The notes under the pieces: generated by a model | Seen by the model: only the letters and a program-made list of their open reading frames with translations | Told to the model about the DNA's origin: nothing | The model's database searches: none | NCBI GenBank assembly: GCA_016295505.1 | Contig: JAEDLC010000005.1 | Span: forward strand, 1 to 37,076 | DNA: 37,076 nucleotides | DNA from: Dorea sp. | Lineage (GTDB): Bacteria > Bacillota_A > Clostridia > Lachnospirales > Lachnospiraceae | Direction of reading: 5' to 3' | In this document: positions 1 through 8,625 of the stretch, one piece after another | How positions within the stretch are numbered: the stretch's first letter is position 1 | How the letters are laid out: every line of letters starts with the position of its first letter | Translations under genes and position numbers: made by a program

Positions 1-49
1 ACACCAGCCTTCCAAGCTGGATACGTGGGTTCGATTCCCATCACCCGCT
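1..49 (+). tRNA. tRNA-Gly (anticodon TCC), 5' part outside the window
   Basis: The visible part runs from the D-arm side through the anticodon, T and acceptor arms. The anticodon stem is ACCAGC/GCTGG around the loop CTTCCAA, giving anticodon TCC, which reads GGA. The T arm is GTGGG-TTCGATT-CCCAT. The acceptor 3' strand is CACCCGC followed by discriminator T. No CCA is encoded: the next bases are a T-run, so CCA must be added after transcription. About 22 bases at the 5' end lie before the window, so the acceptor pairing could not be checked. Confidence 0.93.
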
Positions 50-78
50 TTTTTGTTGCTCATTTACAGGAATCAATA

Positions 79-129
79 AAAAAGGATTGTTGCATATCTT
101 GACAGATATATTTTTCAACAATCCTTTTT
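79..129. terminator. bidirectional intrinsic terminator
   Basis: A 14-base arm AAAAAGGATTGTTG (79-92) pairs perfectly with CAACAATCCTTTTT (116-129). A smaller ATATCT/AGATAT hairpin sits in the loop. The A-run on one side and T-run on the other make it work in both directions. It would end the tRNA transcript on the plus strand and the lspA-like transcript on the minus strand. Confidence 0.85.
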
Positions 130-131
130 AT

Positions 132-611
132 TCATTTCTTTTTACAGCGGGGTTCCAGCAGCTTCTTTCCTGCCATTACAAGCATTCCGGCCGCCAGATA
201 TGTATCTCCCAGATTTGCAGTCACATCCGCCAGACGCCCGGGTCCGGATTTCCACCCGATATAATCAACCACTCTGCCCCGCACCAGTCTGTCAAAGATA
301 TTGCTTGCTGCACCTGCACTGACCAGTGTCATTCCGGCTTTTTCCGTCCAGTGCCCTTTTCTGGAAAACCAGCATATATCCTCTGCAAGAACACTGACTC
401 CGGATGCAATCGTAACATTTTTCACGACTTTTGGATACTGATCCAGAAAATTCAGCATAAATCCCTCATTATATATTTTCCGAAGCACCAGTCCGGTATC
501 TCCCAGGTCTTTTTGCGTTCCCGCATCCAAAGTATCCTCCACATACTGCTTTACGATCATATCCACAGCAAATAACACTGCTGCCATCTGCAGTGTCCAC
601 GTACGGCGCAT
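132..611 (-). CDS. signal peptidase II (LspA)-like protein
   Basis: This 159-residue protein is the size of lipoprotein signal peptidases, the membrane aspartyl proteases that remove signal peptides from prolipoproteins. The family landmarks are in order: DMIVK near the N-terminus (D-x3-K), YNEGFMLNFL (N-x-G-x4-L), then SNIFDRLVRGRVVDYI, which carries one catalytic Asp in VVD. Next comes ANLGDTYLAAG, matching the FNxADxxI block with the second catalytic Asp. The predicted membrane segments are less hydrophobic than in typical LspA, so it may be a divergent paralogue. Its start codon directly follows the stop of the upstream small gene (TAG-ATG), and its Shine-Dalgarno GGGAGAAGAG lies in that gene's end. 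The two are probably translationally coupled. Several lipoproteins in this window would be LspA substrates, but a canonical lspA may exist elsewhere. Confidence 0.78.
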   Translation of the reverse strand: MRRTWTLQMAAVLFAVDMIVKQYVEDTLDAGTQKDLGDTGLVLRKIYNEGFMLNFLDQYPKVVKNVTIASGVSVLAEDICWFSRKGHWTEKAGMTLVSAGAASNIFDRLVRGRVVDYIGWKSGPGRLADVTANLGDTYLAAGMLVMAGKKLLEPRCKKK

Positions 612-902
612 CTACTCTTCTCCCTGGATTCTGGCAATCATTGCTTCCTGCTTTTCTATCTCTGTATCTCTCTTTTCTATTTCTTCACAAAGATCAACAC
701 AGTCCATATCTGACACTGCACCGGCCTGAAATTTTTCGTATATCATTCTGCCGATATCAATCAGGTCTCTCTCATTGGCCCTTTTCAGTGACCGGATATC
801 TCCCTTTATTTTCTGGATTTCCAGAGTATCACCTGTTTTCTTTCCAATATCTGATGCCACATCAGACAATCTTTTTCCTAAACCTTCAAAAAAATCTGCC
901 AT
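612..902 (-). CDS. small helical/coiled-coil protein of unknown function
   Basis: The 96-residue protein starts MADFFEGLGKRLSDV. This start is chosen over a longer frame (to 986) because AAGGAG sits just before it and the longer version would run into the upstream peptidase gene. The sequence is charged and mostly helical, with heptad-like stretches in the middle and at the C-terminal end (EEIEKRDTEIEKQEAM). I recall related Lachnospiraceae proteins that carry a C-terminal zinc ribbon; none is present here. There is no signal peptide or membrane segment, so it is probably cytoplasmic. It lies 26 bases after the S8 peptidase gene and abuts the lspA-like gene, consistent with one operon. I cannot assign a function. 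Confidence 0.72.
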   Translation of the reverse strand: MADFFEGLGKRLSDVASDIGKKTGDTLEIQKIKGDIRSLKRANERDLIDIGRMIYEKFQAGAVSDMDCVDLCEEIEKRDTEIEKQEAMIARIQGEE

Positions 903-928
903 ATCTGTCCTCTCCTTATTCTTCTGTT

Positions 929-2632
929 TTACAGCTGCCGCAGGATATCCAGCGAACGATACAGATTCATGGTTCCATATCCCCATTCACGATTCGGATA
1001 CTCAGCCTCCGGCCTTCTGTCCGCACCCATGATAATGATATTTCTCACCTGACTGGAACTGACGCTTACCGTTTGCGGCTGAACCAGAATCCAATTCATC
1101 ATGAGAGCCGCACCACCCGCTGCAATCGCTGTTGCACCACTGGATCCGGTACGATCTGTAAACCTGCCGTCCGGGCGTACTCCTGTAATCTCTACTCCCG
1201 GCACTGCAAAATCCGGTTTTATAAGTCCATCTCTAGTATACCCTCTGCCGGAATTAATATCAACTCCATTCTCGAAGCTGTTATAGTAAGCCGCTGTCAT
1301 TGCTGCCCTGCAGCTTCCGGGCTCTGTTATGGTATGATCGGGATCTGCCTCAAGAAAATACACCTCTCCTTCCAGGAACCCTTTGATCGGAAGCCAGATA
1401 TGAAAATCACCGTCTTCATTCAACAATGGAGTCACTTCAATCTTCCAGATACCGGACACTACATTTTCAAAACGTATAAATACAAGCTGAGAATCATTAT
1501 TTTCCTGCAAAAGTCTTGATTCTATCGTAAGCATTGTTCTTTCAAACGAAAAAAGATATTGATATCTTGCTCCCAGGCGAAACGGAATATTTCCTGTCCT
1601 TTCTCCGGAAGGAGATACGACAGATACTGTCACCACCGTCGGAAGCGTACTCCAAAGTTCTGCCACAAATCCCGATACCCCGTCTCCGACTCTGATCTCC
1701 ACTGAATCCACATCCTTAAGATCTCTGAACTGGTGGTGGTAATGATGCCGGAGGGCAGCTTCGTTCCCGGTTCCGATCACAACGCTTCGATTCATAATCA
1801 TAGAATAACGATCCAGAATCGTTGACAAAAGCGATGTTCCATTATGCCCTCCAAAATTCGTTCCCAGCGCCACACATACGACAAGTGGCATCTTTCTTTC
1901 TCTTGCCAGCATATTCAGGTACTTCAGTGCTGTCATCACATCATTTTCCTGAAAGCACAATGCATCCTCGTGAATCGCATAGAATTCTTTCAGATATTTT
2001 TTTGCCGGCTTTAATTTGACAACTGCAATTGTTGCTTCCGGTGCTGCCCCTATAAACTGATTATCAATATCCGCTCCTCCGGCAGCCACACTTGCAATAT
2101 AAGTTCCGTGCCCGTTTTCATCTGTGCTCGGAACCATCTCAAGCGGATTATCCAGCTGCAATGCTTCATTGATCATAGACTCTGTGTATGCGCTTCCATA
2201 CAATATTTCCGCGGGAGGCGTCCCCTCCTGTAAGGTCTGATCCCATATTCCTGCAATCCTTGTCGTTCCATCCAGATTACGAAACACCCGGTTTCTGTAA
2301 TCGATCCCTGTATCCACGAATCCAATCATGATCCCCTGACCAAGCAGCTGAAACGTCGGATAATTCTGCAGCCTTATTATTCCGGCATGCGAAAGAGGCT
2401 GCATATCCAGAGGCACATAGCACTGTGGAATTGAATTATACCAGTATCTTTCGATCGTAAGCGGGTCAAGTATCCGACTGTCAACATATGCTGTTTTATA
2501 TCCAAAATCCATTTCCTGTATACAGAATCTCTCCGGTTGTATCCCTTCCAGCTCTTCTTCCCTGTATAACGGAATCAGGAAATCCCAGAATTCCTGTGAC
2601 AGGATCTTGTCTCTGCATTCATTTTCGGCCAT
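929..2632 (-). CDS. S8 family (subtilisin-like) serine peptidase, Csp-like
   Basis: This 567-residue protein has the complete subtilase triad: Asp in GFVDTGIDY (about residue 107), His in GHGTYIASVAAG (about 175) and Ser in GSSGATAIAAGG (about 498). The oxyanion region is GTGNEAALRHH. Between His and Ser lies a roughly 150-residue beta-rich insertion (about 310-440), as in the clostridial CspA/B/C-type peptidases. Unlike the pseudoprotease CspC or CspA, nothing of the triad is missing, so it should be active. There is no signal peptide or recognisable long propeptide, so secretion is not supported. CspB-like enzymes act in spore germination, but related S8 proteins also occur with no known germination role, and I do not assign one. 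The ribosome-binding site GAGGG is inside the 3' arm of a perfect hairpin immediately upstream. Confidence 0.88.
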   Translation of the reverse strand: MAENECRDKILSQEFWDFLIPLYREEELEGIQPERFCIQEMDFGYKTAYVDSRILDPLTIERYWYNSIPQCYVPLDMQPLSHAGIIRLQNYPTFQLLGQGIMIGFVDTGIDYRNRVFRNLDGTTRIAGIWDQTLQEGTPPAEILYGSAYTESMINEALQLDNPLEMVPSTDENGHGTYIASVAAGGADIDNQFIGAAPEATIAVVKLKPAKKYLKEFYAIHEDALCFQENDVMTALKYLNMLARERKMPLVVCVALGTNFGGHNGTSLLSTILDRYSMIMNRSVVIGTGNEAALRHHYHHQFRDLKDVDSVEIRVGDGVSGFVAELWSTLPTVVTVSVVSPSGERTGNIPFRLGARYQYLFSFERTMLTIESRLLQENNDSQLVFIRFENVVSGIWKIEVTPLLNEDGDFHIWLPIKGFLEGEVYFLEADPDHTITEPGSCRAAMTAAYYNSFENGVDINSGRGYTRDGLIKPDFAVPGVEITGVRPDGRFTDRTGSSGATAIAAGGAALMMNWILVQPQTVSVSSSQVRNIIIMGADRRPEAEYPNREWGYGTMNLYRSLDILRQL

Positions 2633-2635
2633 AAA

Positions 2636-2674
2636 AATCCCTCATATACTCATCACTTCAGTATATGAGGGATT
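2636..2674 (-). terminator. terminator-like hairpin that contains the ribosome-binding site of the S8 peptidase gene
   Basis: Two perfect 15-base arms, AATCCCTCATATACT (2636-2650) and AGTATATGAGGGATT (2660-2674), flank a 9-base loop. Read on the minus strand, the hairpin follows the cytidylate-kinase-like gene and runs into ATTTTT, like an intrinsic terminator. That U-run is immediately followed by the ATG of the S8 peptidase. The only Shine-Dalgarno for that ATG, GAGGG, lies within the second arm, so folding should both end transcription and hide the ribosome site. Confidence 0.75.
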
Positions 2675-2691
2675 CCTTTTCTTCTATTCTC

Positions 2692-3735
2692 TTATTCGTT
2701 CATTTTATCTTTTGCCTGCTTCGGGTGATCCACATGCTGATTCAGCATACGCTCAATAATATCTACCGACTCTTCAATTCCATAGCTTGCACTGTTGAAG
2801 CAGATGTCATAATTCATGGCGTCTCCCCACTTAAGCCCCGTAAAATGATGATAATACTTCGCATGCATACGATCCTGTCTCTTTAACAGCTTCCAGGCTT
2901 TTTTATAGTCAATGTTATTGACTTCCATAATACGATGTACTCTTTGCTCAAATGGTGCTGTAATAAAGATACTGATATGTGGAATACGATTATTGGCAAG
3001 AATTACATCCGCACATCTTCCCATTACAATAAAATCTTCTTCTTTTGCCATCTTACACAACAGATCACTCTGATTAAAGAATATTGCATCTTCTCTGGTA
3101 AGACCATGATACCGGTCAAATTCCCGGATCCTGTCCTTCAGACTTTTTGCGGTATTAAAACCTCTCTGATACTTGTTCTGTATGATTCCCGTCCCATAAT
3201 CGGAGATATCCTTCACCGAATCTTTCTCTGCCTCCAGACGCCTGAGTACTTCTGCAAATATCTCTACATCATAATAATTGATACGCAGTGCATCCGCCAG
3301 CGCGAACCCGATATCATTCCCCGCACTGCCCTGTGTACGTCCGATACAGATGATCAGATGGTCATCTTTCGAAAACTTCTGTCTTAAGTTTGCTGTATTT
3401 AATTTCGCACGTTTCTGATCAACAATCTCAACCTGTCCAAAACTGGTCGGAAGACTCTCCACTTCCTTCAGAATATCATCATATTTTTTCATGATACGCG
3501 ACTTTTCCTGTGGGTTGCGGATCGTCCTTGCCATATTACTGATCATCGCAAGTTCGCTTCGCAGCAGATGTCCCTGCGGTCTGGTGCTCATAAGGCCCGC
3601 CAGATTTTCCACACATGTTCTTCTGTCCTGCGTAAATGTACGTCCAAGCGAAGATCCGACACATTCATATACTTCAATGTCCAGATCATAGATACGCTCT
3701 GCAAGTTCCAGACATTTTTTACCATTTTCCTGCAT
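2692..3735 (-). CDS. cytidylate kinase-like family protein with N-terminal extension
   Basis: The C-terminal ~215 residues resemble the cytidylate-kinase-like NTPase family. A P-loop-like IGRTQGSAGNDIGFALAD (about 131-148) is followed by an INYYDVEIFAEVLRR stretch, corresponding to the GIPYYDxxLI region of these kinases, and by IVMGRCADVILANN. The P-loop is not canonical: there is no GKS/GKT, which is also true of many members of this family. The first ~125 residues are an alpha-helical extension not present in CMP kinases. The substrate is unknown and real CMP kinase activity should not be assumed. An AAGGAGGCGGGG ribosome site overlaps the stop of the upstream antiporter gene (12 bases between genes), which supports coupling. 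Confidence 0.75.
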   Translation of the reverse strand: MQENGKKCLELAERIYDLDIEVYECVGSSLGRTFTQDRRTCVENLAGLMSTRPQGHLLRSELAMISNMARTIRNPQEKSRIMKKYDDILKEVESLPTSFGQVEIVDQKRAKLNTANLRQKFSKDDHLIICIGRTQGSAGNDIGFALADALRINYYDVEIFAEVLRRLEAEKDSVKDISDYGTGIIQNKYQRGFNTAKSLKDRIREFDRYHGLTREDAIFFNQSDLLCKMAKEEDFIVMGRCADVILANNRIPHISIFITAPFEQRVHRIMEVNNIDYKKAWKLLKRQDRMHAKYYHHFTGLKWGDAMNYDICFNSASYGIEESVDIIERMLNQHVDHPKQAKDKMNE

Positions 3736-3747
3736 TTCCCCGCCTCC

Positions 3748-5106
3748 TTATCGAAAGAATATCAGTGTGTCCAGAACAAATACCGGAACCAGACAAACCA
3801 TTGACCACAATATATATCCAAAAAACGAAGGCATACGGATACCGTTTTCATCCGATATCGACTTTACCATGAAGTTCGGTGCATTTCCGATATACGTATT
3901 CGCACCCATAAATACTGCCCCGCATGAGATTGCTGTCAGCAGATGCACAGGAACAGTTCCCACAACTGTTGACATTCCACTCTTGTAACCCAATGCTCCG
4001 GCAGTCGTTAAAAATACCAGATATGTCGGCGTATTATCCAGGAAGCTCGACAACGCTCCCGTAGTCCAGAACATCTGATAAGGCTCAGTAATTCCAAGAT
4101 CCGCCCCTTTTGCTTTCAGAAGCATCAATGCAGGCTGCATTGTGATAAAGATACCTATAAAAAGAACTGCAACCTCCTGAATCGCTCCCCAGGTAAAATG
4201 GTTTCTCACACGGATATTCGCATTGGTCGTCCGAAATGACAGGAATGCTGCCAGTAATATGATAAAAATCTCGATCAGCGATGGATATCCCAGTGTTACT
4301 TCTCCCAATATATGAATCCCTTTTACGGTTCCGTCGGCATTTTGAAACGCTTCCATTCCAGGAAGCACACCGCTTAATATCACAGCTCCCACGATCATTG
4401 CCACAAAGATCAGATTATGCAGTCCGTCAATGTGGAAATTGGTTCCCGGTCTGCTGATATCCGGCTTCAGACCACGTGCAATATCCTTCCGATACGCACG
4501 CATATCCAGATGATAGAACACAAACAATAAGATTACCATATTGAATACCAGTATCTTAAATAGATGCATACTCCAGAAAAAAGGAATCCCTCTCATGAAT
4601 CCCATCAGAAGCGGCGGATCTCCGATCGGAGTCAGACAGCCTCCCATATTGGATATTAAAAAGATAAAAAATATCATAATATGTCGTTTTCTTCTGCGCC
4701 AGGAATTCATCTTAATAAATGGACGTACCAGAAGCATACTTGCTCCGGTTGTTCCGATCACGCTTGAAAGCAATGTTCCGATTGCCAGTAATCCTGTATT
4801 GATCCTCGGAGAACCGGCGAACTCTCCTTCCAGCGTAATATTACCTGCAACGCAGAACAGGCCAAATAATAGTACGATAAATGTCAGATAGTCATTTACT
4901 ACACACTCCAGTACTGTCTCAGCAGCCAAAGGAATTCCATACTTCACAGCAAACGGCACGATAAATAAAATCGACCAGGCTGCCACGATCAATGGCTGGT
5001 ACTTTTCCCACAACTTTGGGATTACCAGCGGCATTACCGCAATACTGAGCAAAAGCCCTGCAAATGGAATGCAGAGCCAGATGATCACTGATGTAATCTC
5101 TTCCAT
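3748..5106 (-). CDS. CitMHS/NhaD-like sodium:proton antiporter or carboxylate transporter
   Basis: This 452-residue polytopic protein has roughly 11-12 hydrophobic segments. It contains the ion-transporter superfamily signatures TTGASMLLVRPFIK, SNMGGCLTPIGDPPLLMGF (the re-entrant loop with the conserved GD-P-PL block) and, in the second half, SSFLDNTPTYLVFL and FMGANTYIGNAPNFMVK. The second-half repeat is the one typical of NhaD/ArsB/CitMHS proteins. In the subfamily usually annotated as sodium:proton antiporter these loops bind Na+. A carboxylate exchanger cannot be excluded. The ribosome site AGGAGGGTAAAAC is strong. The 96 bases separating it from clpX contain two short inverted repeats (CGGTTC/GAACCG and GTAAC/GTTAC) but no T-run, so read-through from clpX is likely. 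Confidence 0.83.
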   Translation of the reverse strand: MEEITSVIIWLCIPFAGLLLSIAVMPLVIPKLWEKYQPLIVAAWSILFIVPFAVKYGIPLAAETVLECVVNDYLTFIVLLFGLFCVAGNITLEGEFAGSPRINTGLLAIGTLLSSVIGTTGASMLLVRPFIKMNSWRRRKRHIMIFFIFLISNMGGCLTPIGDPPLLMGFMRGIPFFWSMHLFKILVFNMVILLFVFYHLDMRAYRKDIARGLKPDISRPGTNFHIDGLHNLIFVAMIVGAVILSGVLPGMEAFQNADGTVKGIHILGEVTLGYPSLIEIFIILLAAFLSFRTTNANIRVRNHFTWGAIQEVAVLFIGIFITMQPALMLLKAKGADLGITEPYQMFWTTGALSSFLDNTPTYLVFLTTAGALGYKSGMSTVVGTVPVHLLTAISCGAVFMGANTYIGNAPNFMVKSISDENGIRMPSFFGYILWSMVCLVPVFVLDTLIFFR

Positions 5107-5202
5107 GTTTTACCCTCCTGTTTTCTCTCTCCAGACAAACGATAACAGCCCAGCCCCACGGTTCATCATCGAACCGCCAGTAACTGAACTGTTACCAAAA
5201 TA

Positions 5203-6633
5203 CTACGAAAGCCTTGGTACTTCCTGCCCACGCAGCAGGATCACCGGCCCCCCGGTTCCTTCTATGTATTCTCTGGTGATAATCACCTCACCGATACTGT
5301 CATCTTTCGGGATCTCATACATAATATCCAGCATGAATTCCTCTATGATCGCACGAAGCGCTCTTGCACCGGTATCTTTCTTCATGGCTTTCTTTGCGAT
5401 CGCCTCCAGTGCACCGTCGTCAAATTCCAGCTTCACCTCATCCAGAGCCAAAAGCTTCTGATATTGCTTTAATATCGCGTTCTTAGGCTCCTTCAGGATC
5501 TTGATCAGCATCTCCTCATTCATTCCCTGCAGGGTAAATACGATCGGAAGTCGTCCCAGAAATTCCGGAATCATTCCAAAATTACGAAGATCCTCTGTTG
5601 TAACTTTCTGCAGAATATTCTTATCTTTATCATACTTGTCCTTCAGATCTGCTCCAAAACCGATCATCGACTGCTTCGTAAGACGTTCCTTGATGATACC
5701 CTCCAGATCCGGGAATGCACCTCCACAGATAAACAAAATGTTTCTGGTATTTACGGTAGTCAGAGGAACCATCGCATTTTTGCTGTTGGCTCCGACCGGA
5801 ACCTCTACGTCACTTCCTTCCAGAAGCTTCAGCATTCCCTGCTGTACAGATTCACCGCTGACATCTCTCTGACTGGAGTTTTTCTTTTTAGCGATCTTAT
5901 CAATCTCATCGATAAAGATGATTCCCTGTTCTGCTTTTTCTACATCATTGTCCGCAGCCGCAAGAAGCTTGGACACTACACTTTCAATGTCATCACCAAT
6001 ATATCCGGCTTCTGTAAGAGAAGTCGCATCGGTGATTGCAAGCGGCACATCCAGAAGCCTTGCAAGCGTCTTAACAAGATATGTCTTACCGGAACCTGTA
6101 GGTCCTATCATCAGCATATTGGATTTTTCAATCTCTATATCATCCATCGTATCTGTCGCAACACGCTTATAGTGATTATATACTGCAACAGAGATTGCCT
6201 TTTTGGCATATTCCTGTCCAACAACGTATTCATCCAGTTTCGCTTTGATCTTATGCGGAGCCGGAAGATGCCTGATATCCACCAGCGGCTTTCTCTCTTC
6301 TCCTTCTTTTTTCTTCTTAATCTTCTGGGGCTTCGGAATGTTCTGTTCCATATCTGCCATATTAAACACCTGTATTCCAGGTATGTTCATCAACTGGCTG
6401 AAATCCATCTGTCCGTTAGACATGATATCAAAACTTTTCTGCATACAGTCACTGCACACAGAGATATGATTAGGAAGATCGATCATCTTTCCGGCAACAC
6501 TTTCCGGTCGATGACAGATAAAACAAACTTTTTCATAATCATCGTCATTATTCTGTTTCTTGTCTTCCACTTGAACTTCAGCATCTTTCACTTTTTCGAT
6601 TTCCTGATCGTCTCTGTTATCGTGTTCAGACAT
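5203..6633 (-). CDS. clpX: ClpX-type AAA+ unfoldase, paralogue with extended linker
   Basis: ClpX unfolds tagged proteins and feeds them to ClpP. The N-terminal zinc-binding domain has four cysteines in CFIC (37, 40) and CSDC (60, 63). The AAA+ domain has Walker A GPTGSGKT (about 177-184), pore loop GYIGDD (canonical GYVGED), Walker B IIFIDEID, sensor-like EFLGRLPIVF and a C-terminal small domain with TGARALRAIIEE. The ClpP-docking loop keeps the IGF tripeptide (SMIGFGADL, about 324-326). At 476 residues it is about 50 longer than ordinary ClpX. The extra length is a charged N-terminus and a lysine-rich linker between the zinc domain and ATPase (KPQKIKKKKEGEERK). There is no clpP or tig beside it; it follows ligA by 15 bases instead. 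It is therefore probably a second clpX, but it has everything needed for activity. Confidence 0.9.
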   Translation of the reverse strand: MSEHDNRDDQEIEKVKDAEVQVEDKKQNNDDDYEKVCFICHRPESVAGKMIDLPNHISVCSDCMQKSFDIMSNGQMDFSQLMNIPGIQVFNMADMEQNIPKPQKIKKKKEGEERKPLVDIRHLPAPHKIKAKLDEYVVGQEYAKKAISVAVYNHYKRVATDTMDDIEIEKSNMLMIGPTGSGKTYLVKTLARLLDVPLAITDATSLTEAGYIGDDIESVVSKLLAAADNDVEKAEQGIIFIDEIDKIAKKKNSSQRDVSGESVQQGMLKLLEGSDVEVPVGANSKNAMVPLTTVNTRNILFICGGAFPDLEGIIKERLTKQSMIGFGADLKDKYDKDKNILQKVTTEDLRNFGMIPEFLGRLPIVFTLQGMNEEMLIKILKEPKNAILKQYQKLLALDEVKLEFDDGALEAIAKKAMKKDTGARALRAIIEEFMLDIMYEIPKDDSIGEVIITREYIEGTGGPVILLRGQEVPRLS

Positions 6634-6648
6634 TTTTTCTCCTTCTTT

Positions 6649-8625
6649 CTATTGTAATTTTCCCTCACGATTCACCATGGAAAGAAATGTTTCTTCCGAT
6701 ATGATGGGAATTCCCAGTTCATTGGCCTTTTTATTCTTAGATGATGTTGACGTTACGTCATTATTGATCAGATAATTCGTCTTTGAAGTTACCGAACCTG
6801 TAACCTTTCCTCCCAGACTCTCTATCAGCTCTTTGACTTCACCCCGATTGGCAAAATGCGTAACGCTTCCGGTAATTACAAAATTTACTCCGGCAAAGAT
6901 CTGCTGCTTTGTTTCTTTTTCCTCATCCGGGATCACAAGTTCTGCAAGAAGTCTGCGAAAACGTTCCACATGTACTTCATCTGCAAAATAATCAACATAC
7001 GCTTTTGCGATCACTCCGCCAATTCCCGCAATTTGGCTTAACTCTTCTTCATCTGCACGCAGCATTGCTTCCACATCATACCGGAATTCCCGACAGATGA
7101 CTTTTGCATTTGCAAGTCCGATATTGGCAATTCCCAATGCATAGATGACTCTTGGCAGCGTTGTTGTCCTTGCCTTTTCGATACTGTCCATCAGATTTTT
7201 ATATGATTTTTCCCCGAATCCTTCCATCTTCTGAATCTCTTCCTGATACTGATCCAGGTGGAAGATATCTGCAAATGTCCGGATATATCCTCTTGAAATG
7301 AACTTCTCCAGGGTTGCCTCTGACAGTCCTTCTATATTAAGCGCATCTCTGCTCACAAACAAGGCAAATGACTTGACATGCTTTGCCTGACATTCCGGAT
7401 TGAGGCAATACAGAGACTTTGCATTGCTGACTTTGCGAATCTGTGTCTGGCCCTGACAGACCGGACATTTTTCCGGAATATCCTTCACACCGCTTCTTGT
7501 CAGGTTCTGAGCAATCTGCGGAATAATCATATTAGCCTTATAAACTTCTATGGTATCTCCAATTCCCAGTTCCAGTTCTTCCATAATACTGATATTATGC
7601 ACACTGGCGCGGCTCACCGTTGTTCCTTCCAGTTCCACCGGTTCAAATATAGCGACCGGATTGATCAGTCCTGTTCTTGACGGACTCCACTCGATCTCCA
7701 GAAGCTTCGTCTGACGAACTTCATCTGCCCATTTAAAAGCATAAGAATCCCGTGGAAATTTTGAAGTCCTGCCCAGAGACTGTCCATACGCTATATCATC
7801 ATATACTAACACAAGTCCATCCGATGGAAAATCATTTTTTTCAATTTTTTTTGAAAAATTAATAACTTCCTGCTCTACTGTGTCTTTTGTCACCATATGA
7901 AATTCCACGATCTCAAATCCCTGCTCCTTTAACCAGTTCATCTGACACTCTCTGGAATTGTGAAAATCTACATCTTCTGCCTGCACCAGCGTAAATGCAT
8001 AAAACTTTACATTTCGTCTGGCCGTAATCTCATTATTCAGCTGACGCACAGAACCGCTGCACAGGTTTCTTGGATTTTTATATTTTGCATCTACATCTTC
8101 AATCTCTTCATTGATCTTCTCAAAGTCACGATATCCGATCACCGCTTCTCCCCGCAGGATCAATTCTCCCTGGTATGCAATCTGAAGAGGGATATTTCTG
8201 AATACTCTTGCATTGTTGGTAATTACTTCTCCGACTTCTCCGTTTCCTCTTGTAACTGCTTTATAAAGCTTCCCTTCACGGTAAGTCAGAACGATCGTCA
8301 GTCCATCCATCTTCCATGACATCAAAGCTTTCTGATCCCCTACAAACTTTTTCAGATCTTCTACATCCTTGGTTTTATCCAGAGACAACATAGGCCTCTC
8401 ATGGCGTTCCTTCGGAAGCTCACTGAGCACCTCATATCCCACATTGACCGTTGGACTGTTGGAAAGTGTGATCCCCAGCTCCCTTTCCAACTCCTGAAGT
8501 TCATCATACAACCGGTCATACTCATAATTACTCATGATTTCTTCTGCATCCTGATAGTATGCCCGACCTGCCCTATTCAGTAATTCTACCAGTTCCTGCA
8601 TTCTGGCCTTTTTCCAATCGCTCAT
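6649..8625 (-). CDS. ligA: NAD-dependent DNA ligase
   Basis: The 658-residue length fits LigA, which seals nicks during replication and repair using NAD+. The domains are in the expected order: a short N-terminal NAD-binding region (with YEYDRLYDEL), the adenylation domain with active-site Lys105 in KMDG, and an OB fold. Next are a four-cysteine zinc finger (CPVC and CLNPEC, about 390-415), HhH repeats (IEGLSEATL, IAGIGGVIAKAY) and a C-terminal BRCT domain (NFVITGSV, LGGKVTGSVTSKTNYLI). The usual KLDG is KMDG here, a conservative change outside the catalytic Lys. The start overlaps the end of the pseudouridine synthase gene by 53 bases. A GGAG lies about 13 bases before the ATG, a little far; Met9 is an alternative start. 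Confidence 0.95.
   Translation of the reverse strand: MSDWKKARMQELVELLNRAGRAYYQDAEEIMSNYEYDRLYDELQELERELGITLSNSPTVNVGYEVLSELPKERHERPMLSLDKTKDVEDLKKFVGDQKALMSWKMDGLTIVLTYREGKLYKAVTRGNGEVGEVITNNARVFRNIPLQIAYQGELILRGEAVIGYRDFEKINEEIEDVDAKYKNPRNLCSGSVRQLNNEITARRNVKFYAFTLVQAEDVDFHNSRECQMNWLKEQGFEIVEFHMVTKDTVEQEVINFSKKIEKNDFPSDGLVLVYDDIAYGQSLGRTSKFPRDSYAFKWADEVRQTKLLEIEWSPSRTGLINPVAIFEPVELEGTTVSRASVHNISIMEELELGIGDTIEVYKANMIIPQIAQNLTRSGVKDIPEKCPVCQGQTQIRKVSNAKSLYCLNPECQAKHVKSFALFVSRDALNIEGLSEATLEKFISRGYIRTFADIFHLDQYQEEIQKMEGFGEKSYKNLMDSIEKARTTTLPRVIYALGIANIGLANAKVICREFRYDVEAMLRADEEELSQIAGIGGVIAKAYVDYFADEVHVERFRRLLAELVIPDEEKETKQQIFAGVNFVITGSVTHFANRGEVKELIESLGGKVTGSVTSKTNYLINNDVTSTSSKNKKANELGIPIISEETFLSMVNREGKLQ

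Noticed and set aside
87..1519. Plus-strand reading frames of 160-308 residues over the LspA-like and S8 peptidase genes
   Set aside because: They are antisense shadows: no ribosome site, odd composition (rich in His, Ser, Cys, Ile, Phe) and no family motif, while the minus-strand genes have full family signatures.
5107..5202. Two small inverted repeats (CGGTTC/GAACCG and GTAAC/GTTAC) between clpX and the antiporter gene
   Set aside because: Stems are only 5-6 bases and no T-run follows, so they do not support a terminator or riboswitch.
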